DNA of 64,000 nt from Topomyia yanbarensis. Taxonomy: Eukaryota > Arthropoda > Insecta > Diptera > Culicidae. Made by a program: the position numbers and the translations under genes. The stretch covers positions 9,858,001 through 9,922,000 of the forward strand of contig NC_080672.1 in the NCBI RefSeq assembly GCF_030247195.1. The letters are read 5' to 3'. Each line of letters opens with the position of its first letter. Positions within the stretch are counted from its first letter, which is position 1. The notes under the pieces are model-generated. The model saw only the letters and a list, made by a program, of their open reading frames with translations, did not search any database and had not been told where the DNA came from. Below, one piece after another: positions 24,583 to 36,895 of the stretch.

Positions 24583-25415
24583 TAGAGTGGGACATAGTTA
24601 TATGAAAAAAATAAAATTTCGCTCCAAGTAACTTTGTGGATCCCATTTAGCTCCCCTATATTTTTGCGCCCATAATTTAAAGTTTACATGGAATTTCGTA
24701 TGGGGAAATCTACTTTTGCAAAATAATTCTTCCAACAGTCGCCCGTTATCTCCTAAAAATAAATAGATGACTGATTTTTATAGGAAATTTGTCAAGGAAA
24801 CAAAGTCTAGAAGACCACGAAACGATCTGATGCTTGTGAAAAAAGTTATTAGGCAAAAACCGATTGATGCCCTGAAGATTGATGAAAATTTCACTTTTCA
24901 TAGCATCACTGCTGTTGACGGTCGAATTATAGACAAAAATTTTAACATTCTCTTATTATGTACAAAAGAAGCCTCAATTGTGGCCAAACAGCATAGATAA
25001 ATAATTTAAACACATTAAGAGAGGATCAAAACAAAATTGCATATAATTGGACAACCAACAGCAGTGGTGCTAGAAAAAATTAATATTTTATCAGTCGTCA
25101 GAGTATCAATCGGTTTCTGCTTAATAACTTTTTTCTCAAGCGTCAGATCGTTTCGTGGTTTTCGAGACTTCGTTTCTTTGTTAAATTTCCCATAAAAGCC
25201 ACATAACGATTAATTTTTAGGAAGCAATGGGCGACTTCCGGTGGAATTATTTTGTGAAAGTTAGTTTTCCCATACAAAATCCCATGTAAACTTTAAACAG
25301 TGGGCGCAAAAATATAGTTTCAGGGGTCGAGCTAATAATTTGCACAGTTGTTCTAGGACCCAAATGGTACCTGAAAAGTTGCTCGGAGCAGGATTCTATT
25401 TTTTGTCCGACCCTA
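24583..25415. mobile_element. 833-bp foldback MITE, hAT-type
   Basis: The ends TAGAGTGGGACA and (complement) TAGGGTCGGACA are flanked by a perfect 8-bp duplication CTATCCAT at 24575-24582 and 25416-25423. Inverted arms extend most of the length; for example the stretch around 24650-24880 is repeated in reverse at about 25090-25320. An 8-bp duplication with such ends fits the hAT superfamily. The frame at 24767-25000 lies in the arm and has no transposase motif. Confidence 0.88.
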
Positions 25416-25423
25416 CTATCCAT

Positions 25424-27200
25424 GTTCTCATTCGCGCTAGCTGGTATCCCAAGAAGCATTGCATTGTTCTGGGTTTCTATTTTATTGATTTGGTCAACAT
25501 TTAGTTAAAGTTTTTAAACTTGTTCGGTCAATTTCGCGTTGAATTGTTTTAGCGTACATATTTCGTGCTTCATAGATTCATTTTCAGCTTTCAAATCTCT
25601 AAAATCTGAAACGATTTCAACATGTTTGATAAAAAATCTTGGGATGCCTCAATTGCGGCTGTTATCTGCTTAACTTTCCTTGTAACACTTTGGACTTCAC
25701 TGGTTACCGGTCAGCGACGGTTTTCCTCGGTTCTGTGGCAAGTGTAGAGACCATTGAAGAATTTAGGTTCTGCATTTCGATAATTCTCTGATAAGTAGCA
25801 GAACAATCAGCTGAGCAAAAATAGGTCGTCTCACAGATACGCCTTACTGCGTTTCCTATACACGGTGTTCCTAAAACCGTTATTAACAAAAAATGACCAT
25901 AAATTTGCCATACGGCATTCGAAAGATACAGTATCCAAGCATCTTCTCAGTGAATTTCAAAATGATCCATCGAGGGATTCGAGAGAAATTGCAATTTGAA
26001 GTTTTATGACACGTTTCATAAGGCTACCAGCAAACACCCACGGGTTTGGTCTTATCTCTACAAACAAAAAATGTTGTCTACATATTTAGTACATGGTATT
26101 CGAAAGATATAGTAATCAAGTATATCTTCTGCAAGTTTGAAAATATTTCATTGACGGAATCGAAATTAATAACGGTTTGGATGTGGTATGCGGTCATAGA
26201 TGGGTTTTCTACCAGACTTCAAGCGTGAATCCATGGTTGTCCATTGACTATTTAGATCGTTTATACGTGTCGCGGTTTTTAAAGGAAAACCTTACCATTT
26301 AATTACATAAATATAATGTACAAAAGGTGTTATTTATATGGTGCACTGAAAAAATATGAAAATAGGGTTGTCCACCAAACGTTGAATATGATGTGAAAAC
26401 TAAAAAAATGAATAAAAGTTGGAATGTTTCCTTCAAATGGCCATATCTCAATGGTTTGTTGACCGATTGTAATTTTTTTTCATTATTGAACAGGTAAACG
26501 TTTCATTGTTAATTTACATTAAGAAGAATATAAAACAGAGTCATCTACATCAATAAATAGGTGATATAGTTGATCTCAACTATCCTTTTAGTGAGGATCT
26601 TATAGTTGACAAATCATGTCAATATCAAATAAAAAAGTCTCGAAAAACTTGGTGTCTTCAGTAAAGCTTTCGAGAGTTTTATTACAAATAACGTGGCTAA
26701 AGAAATGAATGGTCCATATATTTAGGGTATCGGGATATATTAAGCTATTTGCGAAAGTGAATCTTCAACACAAGTTATTCTGATATTACTGTATATCGTG
26801 TATTGCATTACTGTACAATTTTTTCTGCTGTTAATAAACAATAAAATAAACATTTTATCCAAGCCATGTGTTTCCGAAGCTTACAGTAATATTGAAGAAA
26901 ATTGGATTTAAGAATAATTTCGTAAATATTGTTTTATATCTCGATATGCTACATACATAGAGTTTTCATAACTTCAACAAAGATGTTTTAAATGAAATAA
27001 AATACAACTTTACTGAAGACATCATGCTTCTTTTGAAGAGTTGATGATTCGACTCCTCAGGTCTCTTTCATCTTGACCGATCTCTCCTCTTTGTAGGTGT
27101 CGGATTAGTTTCTAGAACAATTTTTACCGAGTTGTTCACCACTCTGACGACATGGCCATCTCACCGCAGCCGTCCAAATTTCACTGAGCTAGCAATGGAT
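25424..27200. other. AT-rich non-coding DNA with degenerate repeats
   Basis: No gene found. The sequence around 25865-25990 and 26075-26185 shows partly repeated wording (ATTCGAAAGATA with CAGTATCCAAGCAT or TAGTAATCAAGTAT), so it is probably an old tandem or transposon remnant. Nothing else can be supported. Confidence 0.4.
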
Positions 27201-27483
27201 GGTTCTTCAAGCTAGTCTTGCAATTCGTTGTCCATACGCCGTTTCCATATTCCGTCTTTCATGTGCATCCCATCGTAGATTGTTCTTAACACGTTCCATT
27301 CGAAAACACTAGGAGCGTGTTGGTTTCCCGCCATAATGCTCCAGGTTTCTTGACCGTAGAGGACAACCGGCCTAATGAACGATTTGTAGAAGGTTAACGT
27401 CATGCGGTGTCGTGCATTCTTCGATCGAAGGCTTTTACAAAACTCAAAGTAACAACGTTCACCTGCTAGATAAGTTTCCAAAT

Positions 27484-30400
27484 GGTTATACGTCATTTCC
27501 CGGAAAACTATTTCCCGGAATGTACCATATCCCGAAATATCGTTTCCCGGAATGTACCATTTCCCGGAAAACCATTTTCCGGAATGCATCATTTCCCGGA
27601 AAACTATTTCCCGGAATGTATCATTTCCCGGAAAAACCATTTCGCGGAATACCATTTCCCGGAAAATAAAAAAAAACTCGTACCTCACCGACCAAACTTA
27701 TTTTTAGAAGAACTGCTATGTAGCTAATTGTGTTCAAGGAGATTTTAGCTACTTTAGAACATGAAAAGTTGTTTGAAAATATTTTTTAATTTTTTTTTTA
27801 TCGAGTGGTTATTGCGGTAAAAAAACAAGATAGCGATAAGCTTGCAAAACTGTCATTTTAAAGATTTAATCTTTTCGATTCCGCGATGTTAGGAAAAATT
27901 ATTTTAATTAATCATTATATGAACAGCTTACGGACGGCTTTTGGTTTTGAACCAAGAAGAAACTTGGGAGGATTTAAAAAAATCGTGTGGGGAATAAAAA
28001 GCACCCCAATGGATGGGATATCAATGAATTAAACGGGCACCACAATAGTAACAAATACCTTCCAATTTTTCCACCGCTGGTAGTGAAGGGGTGAATAAAT
28101 TCATGACCGTCTAATTCCTGACTAACAGGCCCTATATTTTGCCTGATATTTGTACCAAATTTTGCGGATTTAGTTAAAATGGTAAATTTTCAATTCTTTT
28201 ACTATTTTGAATCGATTCCGTCGCGTGGTAATCTTCGATGAAAAGCATAATACACCACTGTAGAATTTTTAAGATTTTGTTATTGAAATAAAATGATATA
28301 ACAGAAAATGGAAGGCGAACAGAATACCTAATTGTATATATTATCAATTCTGTCCTATCGTTTTTAGGTAAACTCCAAGCGGAATAAAAACTTCAAACGC
28401 GTTTTTTTTAAATCCACGTCAAACCACGAGCTTTGAAATATTCACAGGATATTCTAAATTAATTTCTCCAGCAACGTACGAAGGATTTTAGTTAATAAAT
28501 TATGTCTGTATCGATTTTCTTGGCTATTTTCGGTAAATTTAAGACTAAGAGAAACGAAAGCAATGGAATTGATTGTTGATTTTAATGATATTTTCAGCGT
28601 TTCGCGTAAAATTAAAATGGCGAAAAAAAATCCTACGTAAGTCACTTTCTATCGTTCTAAGGAATCGAAAAAAAAACTTTAGTTTTTGACACTAGGTCAA
28701 ACATTACAGAAGATAGATCTCGGGCTCGGATCAAAAAAAACGTGCTGGCGGGAAAATGCTTAAAAAATTACTTAGAATTAATATTTTTGTGCTGCATAAG
28801 TCGTATTATGAATCCCATTTTGGGATCTTGATTCATCTCCTTATTACGCAAAGAAAAAAATGCTTATACCGTACTCTATAATGGTTTTAATTCGTAACGA
28901 TTAATTTAGAACGCCTTGAAATGCAGCCATCTTTGAAATTGAAAAGGCAGTGTTTTCCACAACGTTGGCAACATTTTTATGATAACCAAGCATTAGTACT
29001 CTAAAAATGCCCTGAATACGTTGATTGATTTTCATGAAGATTAGGTAAAAGGTAACGAAAAAATATAAATATTTCCTAAAATTGTGATTGTGAATGTATC
29101 TGTCTGAGATGCTGCCTTCTTAAAAATATGCAATCTTCTTTGGATTTTTATGTAGAATGTTATTTTTATCTATATGAAGTTTCTCTGAAAATACTCTTGG
29201 ACTTTTATTGATTTTTATTCGCACTAATATTTGTTTACAGTAACAGTGCATTGAGAACGCCTTCAGTTATTTTAAATTTCACTTCGTATTAAAAATTTCT
29301 ATGTGAATTAGCCTTCTTGGGACAATAGCAAATATATGGAAATAATTTTAGAATTTTATTGATTTCAATAAAATAAATACATTTGCCTTCCTAAAAATTT
29401 TCGTAATATATTTTTGGAATGCTATTCATTTTAAATTAAATTACGACTTTGATATCGCCTTCTTTTAGCATAAGCTATTTTGCTGGACCTTCGATTGATT
29501 GATAATGATTTCAAATAAAATTACATATGCATGATAATTAGTTTTTTTTTTAATTCCCTAACATGATCAGCGAGCAAAGACAAGGAAACCAAACAAATAT
29601 TTGAGTAGCAACATAGTTCTAAATGCAAATGTTCGCAAAGTACTTCAGATTTCAATAGTAGGGGAGACTGAGGAGACTTGATCCCCTTTTTTATTTTTCC
29701 ATCCTACTCCGTGGAATGATACAAAAACTATGTATTTTTTGTAGTTTTATACTGTTTCTAGGGTTGACTGATAATTATCCTCCTACCCATCTGAAGCCTT
29801 TGGTTAGAGCAGCGTCTGCCATCTTTGCTCAACGCATTGGCTCAAATGGTGTTGCGATAATTGGGGTACTCGATTAGAGTTTTTGCTGCGCTCAAACAGA
29901 AGATTCACCATTCTCAAGACAATTTTGTTATTATATTGGCTCTTAATAAGAGGCGAATGACCTTAAGGCTAAAACCTCTATAATCGAAATAAAAATGGCT
30001 CCTAATAACAAAGGAAAGAAGCTGAAAAAATAAAATTAATAATGAAATAATGTGGTACCCTCCCTAATAGGACAAAAATAGGTACCTAACCCCATTCAAT
30101 GTTATAAATGTATTGTGGTATTGATTAAATTGTTGCGGTTACATATTACTATTTTCGTTACTACATATTACGCATCTCTCACAAGGTTTTTTTTTACGAA
30201 TTCCCCAAATCTCTGTGCAATTATTTGAAAGCTGTCGTTATTATGGTTGAGGAACGTCAAATGTGGGATGCATGGTTGCTACGTATACTGTAGTAAACAA
30301 TTACAGTTAAGTTTTTGTACGATGAAGCGTTCATTTTTGATAGTATTTTTTGTTATTTTATGGCAACAATGACTTCAATTGTTCTGGTGTGAATTTGGTT

Positions 30401-31089
30401 ATTTTCAGTGGTGTGTATGAAGCATGGCGAAGGGGATCAAATCTCCACGAATTTGAAGGGATCAAGTGAACCCATAGCACCTATTTCAGCAAACTTTAGT
30501 ACAAGTATAGTTTAACAAAAAAATCAGCTCAATCATAACGTATTCTTATAATTGACATTCTCCTGTAATTCTGTATGCAAAAGTATAGTATGTAGTGGGT
30601 GACTTTATCAATTGTATAAAAGTTTGAAAATTTAGAAAATAAATCTTTTTCGAGTTTTCTAAGATTTTTTTTCTTTGAATCGGTAAAAATTCGGTAACAC
30701 ATGTCCAATTTATTTTTTTTGTGTTAAAGAAACATATGTTTAGATAAAGGTGCACAACTTTCTAGTATATTCGATTAATGTATTCTGATCCGCCTTTGAG
30801 TTACAATGATGGGATCAAGTCTCCCCGGGGATCAAGTCTCCTCAGTCTCCCCTATAACAAATTGCTGAGAAAAAGTACGTTCCGGGTAATGGTATTCCGG
30901 GAATTGGTACATTCCGGAAAATAGTATTCCGGGAAATGGTACATTCCGGGAAACGATATTCCGGGAAATGGGACATTCCGGGAAATGATATTCCGGGAAA
31001 TAGTACATTCCGGGAAATGGTTTTCCGGGAAATAGCATTCCGGAAAATGGTTTTCCGGGAAATGGTATTCCGGGAAACGACATACAATC
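27484..31089. mobile_element. 3.6-kb foldback element with tandem-repeat termini
   Basis: Flanked by a perfect 8-bp duplication TTCCAAAT (27476-27483, 31090-31097). The termini GGTTATACGTC and (complement) GATTGTATGTC lead into about 10-12 tandem units of roughly 16-17 bp built on CATTTCCCGGAA, at 27494-27665 and, inverted, at about 30878-31081. The interior is AT-rich with no transposase. Its net length is about 2.4 kb after subtracting the MITE at 29661-30852. The design resembles Drosophila Foldback/Galileo elements, but relationship to them is inference. Confidence 0.85.
29661..30852. mobile_element. 1,192-bp MITE with GGGGAGACTG ends, TA duplication
   Basis: Terminal inverted repeats of about 26 bp begin GGGGAGACTGAGGAGACTTG and are bounded by TA (29659-29660, 30853-30854). 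A second partial copy of the end motif lies just inside the right end (near 30810), and related GGGATCAAGT wording recurs near 30430-30470. There is no transposase frame. TA duplication suggests a Tc1/mariner-type source. It sits immediately inside the right tandem-repeat arm of the foldback element, so it is the youngest of three nested layers. Confidence 0.88.
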
Positions 31090-32730
31090 TTCCAAATTAC
31101 TCTGTTTGTGTTATTATTGACGGTCATTAGTGAGCCCAAATACACGAACTCATCAACCAGCTCTATATCATCGCCATCAACCGATATACTCGGTTGGAGA
31201 CGTAACCTCCTACTCTCATGTACTATGCCTGAAGCATTTGTGACCAGTTCAATATGCTTTGCTTCAACCGTCAGTCGGATGTACGTCCCCACAATCATCT
31301 CAAGATTGTGTGCCACAATCAATATTGTACGTTATCGGCGAAGCTAATAAGCTGAACGGACTTCCAGAAAACCGTACCACTCGTGGCAATCCTCGCTCTT
31401 ATTATTACACCTTGCCGTAGCCCTTTCCGAGTTTCAAAAAGACTCGAAAGTATCTCCAATACTCATCACACATCACTCGATCTATTGTCGTTTGTCCGGA
31501 AATTAGTATTTAGGCATTATATGCTAATTTTCTCAACAAACTTGCTTGCTAACGGTGATTAGTGGCGATAAAGAATTTGGGAGAACACCTTCAGCAATGT
31601 GTTTCCTCGGTAACTAGTTGTCGCAATCCCGCTTAACACCCTTTTTATAGATGGGACATACTACTTCCTTCATTCCATCCCCCGGTAAAATTTGTTTCTA
31701 CCAGCTCTTGAAAACCACCCAGTGGAGTGTTCTAACCAACACCTCTCTTCCGTGTTTCAGCAGTTCACATGGCTATTGATCATTGCCAGCGGATTTATCA
31801 GTTCTCAACTGTCCGATCTCCTCAAGAATCTTAGGTAGCTCTGGCGCTGGGAATCTGTCGTCGGCTGCGCATGTCCATAGGCTGATTCTTGCGATACTCT
31901 CATCGTCTACTGCTATTTCGATAGTCGTCATAATACACTTATCGATCAGCTCACACTCGGTCGCGAAAAGGTTTCCATAAGTATCTCTTCATATGTCGGC
32001 CTGTAGCACATAGTCTTTACTCGAGCAATTAAACTACTCGTAGAATTTCGTAACTCTGTACAGATGTACCTAGGCGATGAGGTATTCCTATCTTCCTGTA
32101 GGCGATTCCGAATCTATATTCGCACAGTGGAAGCTGCGAACATTTGTGATGTTGGAGAACAAATTTCCGTTCATTAGAACATTGATTTGTTTCTCAGTTT
32201 GTTAATCAGATGATCTCAAGGGTGTCGCTGATGAGAAGCTTCACATTCTGCCGCGGACTCGAACACTAGGAAATATTCACCTTTTGATAACCAACCTTCG
32301 AAGTTTATGGTTTCGAAATTATGTGATGTTGATTTGGCGAGGAATCTGTGCCTTCAGCGAAAAGACGGCTTTTTTAACGGATTAGACTATGAATTTGGAA
32401 GTATTTCAAAGGGAATGCTTCACTAAACAGATTTTACGCTTCACTAATTTTCATGATGGTCCAGTTACGTGCTGGTCAAATCTAGTCAACTGCCATAACA
32501 GCAAGGACGTGCTACCAGGCCCGTGAGGAAAAAATAGTCCAGGGATTGCAGCGTTTTGATTTTTTTACGTTTCTTATAAAATAAAGATAAAGAAATTCTT
32601 AAACTCTGAAGATTATATCCGAGCCATGGAGGGCCGAGTCTTGCCTACCATTCGATTCAGCTCAACAAATTGAGCCAATGTCGGTTATTGAGAAGATCGG
32701 ATTGTTACTGCAGTGATTTGTAGTAGTTAA

Positions 32731-33250
32731 GGGGTTACACCACCGTAGAGCACGAAAAAATAGGCATATTTCGAGAATTTTTCTTGACGCAATAAAGAGG
32801 TGATTCGAAATTTTGTTAATTGAAATTATAACATAAGAATTGAATCACACAAAATAATTTTTTCATCACAAAATGGAGGCTGTGCAGCATTTTCCCCCAG
32901 GCACGTTTTTAGGAAAGGGTCCCCGGCTGAAAATCTATCTCCCGTAATTTTTGACCAAGAGCCAAAAACTAAAGTTTTTCCGATTCCCTATGTCAATAGC
33001 AAGCATGTCAATAGCAAGCATAGTACATAGGATTTTTTCGAAATGGCGCACTTTTGAGTGAAAAAACGCCGAAAATGCCATAAAAAGAACCGAGAAAAAC
33101 GCGGTTTGAGTTTTCAAACCGATTGAAAACTTCTACATAGATGTATTTCGTCGTCCATGTTTTGAGTATCATTTTTATCATCCTAAAGCACATTTTAGAC
33201 TAATAAGTAGAAAATCGATTTTTTTTAAATTCTACCGCGGTGTAACTCCT
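32731..33250. mobile_element. 520-bp MITE with TTAA duplication (piggyBac-type)
   Basis: Flanked by TTAA at 32727-32730 and 33251-33254. The ends read GGGGTTACACC and (complement) AGGAGTTACACC, followed on both sides by a CGGTAGA-like block. No transposase is present. TTAA duplication is the hallmark of piggyBac-type elements. Confidence 0.75.
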
Positions 33251-33254
33251 TTAA

Positions 33255-34528
33255 GCGTACCGACTAGACCTAAACCTCTTATTTACCGTAATCCTCATCC
33301 CCCAAATCCATCATTATGTATTACTTTACGATGGGTTGTGCTCCTGCGTTTTTATTTTGTGGTAATCAGGCATTGCATTTATCGCTCATATGAGTAAATG
33401 CGCCCGGATAGTTTGCTACTGCGACAATAAAAACTCACATTTTCACACGAAAAGTTATTGGCACTCACACAACTTCTCCGGATAAATACAACGTGTTATT
33501 TCTCCGGATAAATAAAACAGCCGGAGAATGAGTGAATGAGTTTATCACGGTATCCTTTTGGCGTTCCCTGCTTTGCTGTCGTTATTCCAAAACACGATAA
33601 AACAAGTCCATCATACTTCTTTGCCGCTTTTCTTTGTAATTAAGTGTATTTTTTGAAGCTTTTATTGATTTCCACGAAATTAAAATTTTATCACCTTCTC
33701 CGGTGAGAAGGAAAAAGTCAAATAAATTTTATCCGGAAAATCATTCTCACGCTATTTGTGGAGACGGAGAATTTTGCGACTCATCTTATCTCGGAAAAGT
33801 TGGACATCGGATAAGCTACTTCTCGCGTGAGTGAGAGAGAATTACAACCCCTGGTGGTAATCGTTCATGTTTTCTGCATTGCTTCTTTTTCTAATCTTCC
33901 TTGGTGTGACTCGTTCCTATTTATATGCTAGCTGGTGCTGAGAATTCCTCGGCGGCGGTATTTCTCTCGATATCGATGCCCGTTTTCGTTTGCCATGTAG
34001 CTCTCAACCACTCCGACGGGGGAGATATCATCGGCAGTGAAATTTCTCCTGACAACTACATCCCGATTTTATTCGACTTCATGTAGTTAGTTCGTGTTTT
34101 TCCTTATCTCCCGTTGCTGACCGACCTTTGCTATTGCTAATATCGCAACTTGTCGAAATAGGAACCAGTGCGGAGATGCCGACCAGTTTGACTTACATTC
34201 CTTTCCAGCTACCATCGCAATATTTATTCCTTGATTTCGTCAACGACTTGTTTCTAGAGTGTCTGAACTCAAATGTCAATTCTATGTTTCAAACGGCTCG
34301 CAGTATTGTTTCCTGTTAAGACATTTTTAATGGTAATTATTCTAAATTCTTGTGGGATGGGTCTGAGCCCCCGAAACCCTTCCCGAGTGCACGGGCTGCG
34401 TGCTACAATTGTACAGAAACATCGGAGTCATTTCATCTCAAGCTAGCTGAATCCACAAAATTGTTACCAGTTCCATACAATAGAAAAATCTTTAGCGATA
34501 ATAAAACTCGAACTGAAGATGAAAGAAT
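33255..34528. other. Non-coding stretch, nothing firm
   Basis: Repeated CTCCGGATAAAT and CTCCGGTGAGAAG wording between about 33470 and 33790 suggests another old inverted-repeat element, but I could not define its ends. No gene found. Confidence 0.35.
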
Positions 34529-36895
34529 CCCAAGTAACAATTTTGGGTATATTGAAGTTTTATAGTTTTTAATAAAACTAATATTTAAAACCTCCCATGC
34601 TAACTTTTTGGTCTTATGTACTTCCTGGAGGCTGCTATAAACCCATGTTATGACAAATTGACCCAGTTTTATTGTAATCAGTAGAACTTGTTATGCAAAC
34701 TATCATAGGAGTAATAGTTTTATTACAGTTCTATTCTACTCTTTAGATGTGATATTAAACCAACAGCATAAAACCTTCTCCTGACCTAGCAGTGTCGAAA
34801 ACCACTATATGAGCGCTATTTAACCATCATAAAACTGTAAAGTCTTCCTGAAGAAGTCCATAAAACTTCGTATGCTATCCATGTTAGAACATTCAGTTTT
34901 AAACTGAATTTTTACACTGATTAGATGTATTCAATAAAATTTTATCGTGGTTTTATCCCTTAACATCGCATGATGCCAATCATCGAACAAAATGCCATAT
35001 TGTAAGGTATACATTTTTTTCAGAATTGTGATTAAAAGAATTTTATTATTGTTCATAACACACCCATGCGTGTTTGAAGGCATGCCGTTAAGGATTTATG
35101 GTGAAACATCATGAAAGAGCAACGCAAAATAAATGCGCCCCATGAATTCTACTAAAAAGAGCATTCGGTAATATTTTTCTGCAAATATTGAAACAACACT
35201 TAACCAAGTTTTAGTAAAAAATGTTAAATGTTTTGTTAAAAAGTGCAGATTCTTTCAAAAAAATGTCTCAAAACGTTTCATTCCACCCTTCATACGAACA
35301 AGAAGGCGTATATTTGAGAAATTTTACTTCGCAATTTGCTATTTTTGCTTCAAGGCGACATTTTTTTTAATAAAACTTGGTATACTTGAATAATTCTTTC
35401 ATAAGACAATTCCTCCTAAAACGGTCATAACTGAGCAATGCATATAGCAAGCGTGTTTATCATGGCACTTCTGCATCTATGTTGAGAGTGACAAGTTTTA
35501 TGCTGGACTAAATCACAGCTTGCTGGTTTTGATTATTTTGACAGTGACTTTGTCCAAGATGGTAAATGGAAGGTGGGGGTTTTTACTATGTAACGGTGCG
35601 GTTGTCAAGTTTGAGTAGCGCAATAGATTAAAATACACACACTGAATACTCGCCATCTCTATAGTGTGTTCACCATTTACTGTCAGTGTCATTCCAATCG
35701 AGCACGAGATTTGTCAATAGTCCTCGTTCGATAAAGATTCGCAGATATTTTCTTTAAATTATGTTCCGAAATCTAGGGACAGATCTTGAGATGCATTTTT
35801 AAAAATCAACGAAATTAAACGTTCTCTTTCCATCGAAATAGGGATTTGAAATGCATTTTGCGTTGCGTGTAAGACATCAAAGCCCTGCCATAAACTAATT
35901 CTACTCCAACAAAGTTTCGAACGTAGTAGATCAGCGTGAGACGCTTGTTGAACAAATGTTTCGGCAAAAGAGTGAAAGTTGATGCAATAATGGAAATGAA
36001 ATGCGTTTTTTCAAATTGTATTCAAAATTGTTATGCATTTCTAGAGTGATCTGACCCTAGACCAAAATGCATTTGTATGAGCTTATTGTTTATAGTACTA
36101 AAACGCAGATGGGCTTCCTTTTTTGTAATATATTGTGAGAAGTGGTTCTTAAAATTGTTACAACGGCTGTTTTTGTCGGCAAAGTCAATTTTTGTAAACA
36201 GCCAAAAAACAAATCATTGCAACCCTCTCGTGATTGACAACTGCAACAGCACGCACAAAAAAGCTCTCACCTTTATTTACCATCTTGATAATCATCCTGG
36301 AAAAACGAGAAAAACAAACCAATCCTCCTGTCAGCGGTTGTTCAGAAATTCTTATTAACCTGCAAAGACGAAATAATCCTGACTTGGTTCGTCTTCTGCT
36401 TTGGGTCAAAAGAAATTGAGGAAGAATTCCATATCCAAATGGAATTTTCGAAGTAACTTAGTTGCACTACAGTTACTATATTACATGCAAGTAAACAATA
36501 AGATTCGAGCTTCTGATGACAATTTTATAACTCCTTTATATAGCTCATGCCTTTCATAAGAGTAATTATTTTAAAGAGGTTTTAATATAGACATTCCAAA
36601 ACCGGAATACGTGCAATAATCTCCGATAAAACTGTCTTATAACTTAATTTCTTGTTGTATGTTAGTTTTATTCCAGTTTTAACAAAGTATATAGAACCGT
36701 TTCACAACCACTATATAAACTTGTAACCTAAAGCTTTATCGTGGAAGTCATAACATAGTTTTATAGTGAAATTTAGGAACAAATGAAATGACAGCTGCAT
36801 AAAACCATAATAAAATCACCGGTTTCAAGGATTCCTTCATAAAACCAGGATAAAACAATGATAAATCCCCGAGGCATTTTAATTGTTACTTGGGA
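34529..36895. mobile_element. 2.4-kb non-autonomous element with CCCAAGTAACAATT ends
   Basis: Terminal inverted repeats CCCAAGTAACAATT and its complement bound the element. Both subterminal regions are packed with TTTTAT and ATAAAAC motifs in opposite orientation, suggesting subterminal repeats. No transposase frame is present, and the short frames at 36077-36420 have no motif. A target duplication beyond AT is not clear. A 67-bp relative lies at 59268-59334. Confidence 0.7.

Larger units (their letters stand above)
27200..32240 (-). pseudogene. RTE-like retrotransposon relic, split by nested elements
   Basis: The minus strand, read from high to low coordinates, gives in broken frames DGMKEVVCPIYKKGVKRDCD (about 31680-31620), IELVDEFVYLGSLMTVNNNT (about 31170-31110) and, beyond the insertion, LAGERCYFEFCKSLRSKN, KSFIRPVVLYGQETWSI (27480-27330) and FEWNVLRTIYDG. 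These are the palm-to-C-terminal motifs of RTE-type RTs. The insertion at 27484-31089 lies between the strand motif and the AGxRxYF motif. Stops, and a frame shift across the junction, show it was already decaying or decayed later. Confidence 0.82.

Noticed and set aside
27212..27727. Frames rich in FPGKPFSGM or FREMVFREM repeats
   Set aside because: These come from the tandem CATTTCCCGGAA arm of the foldback element fused to RT relic sequence.
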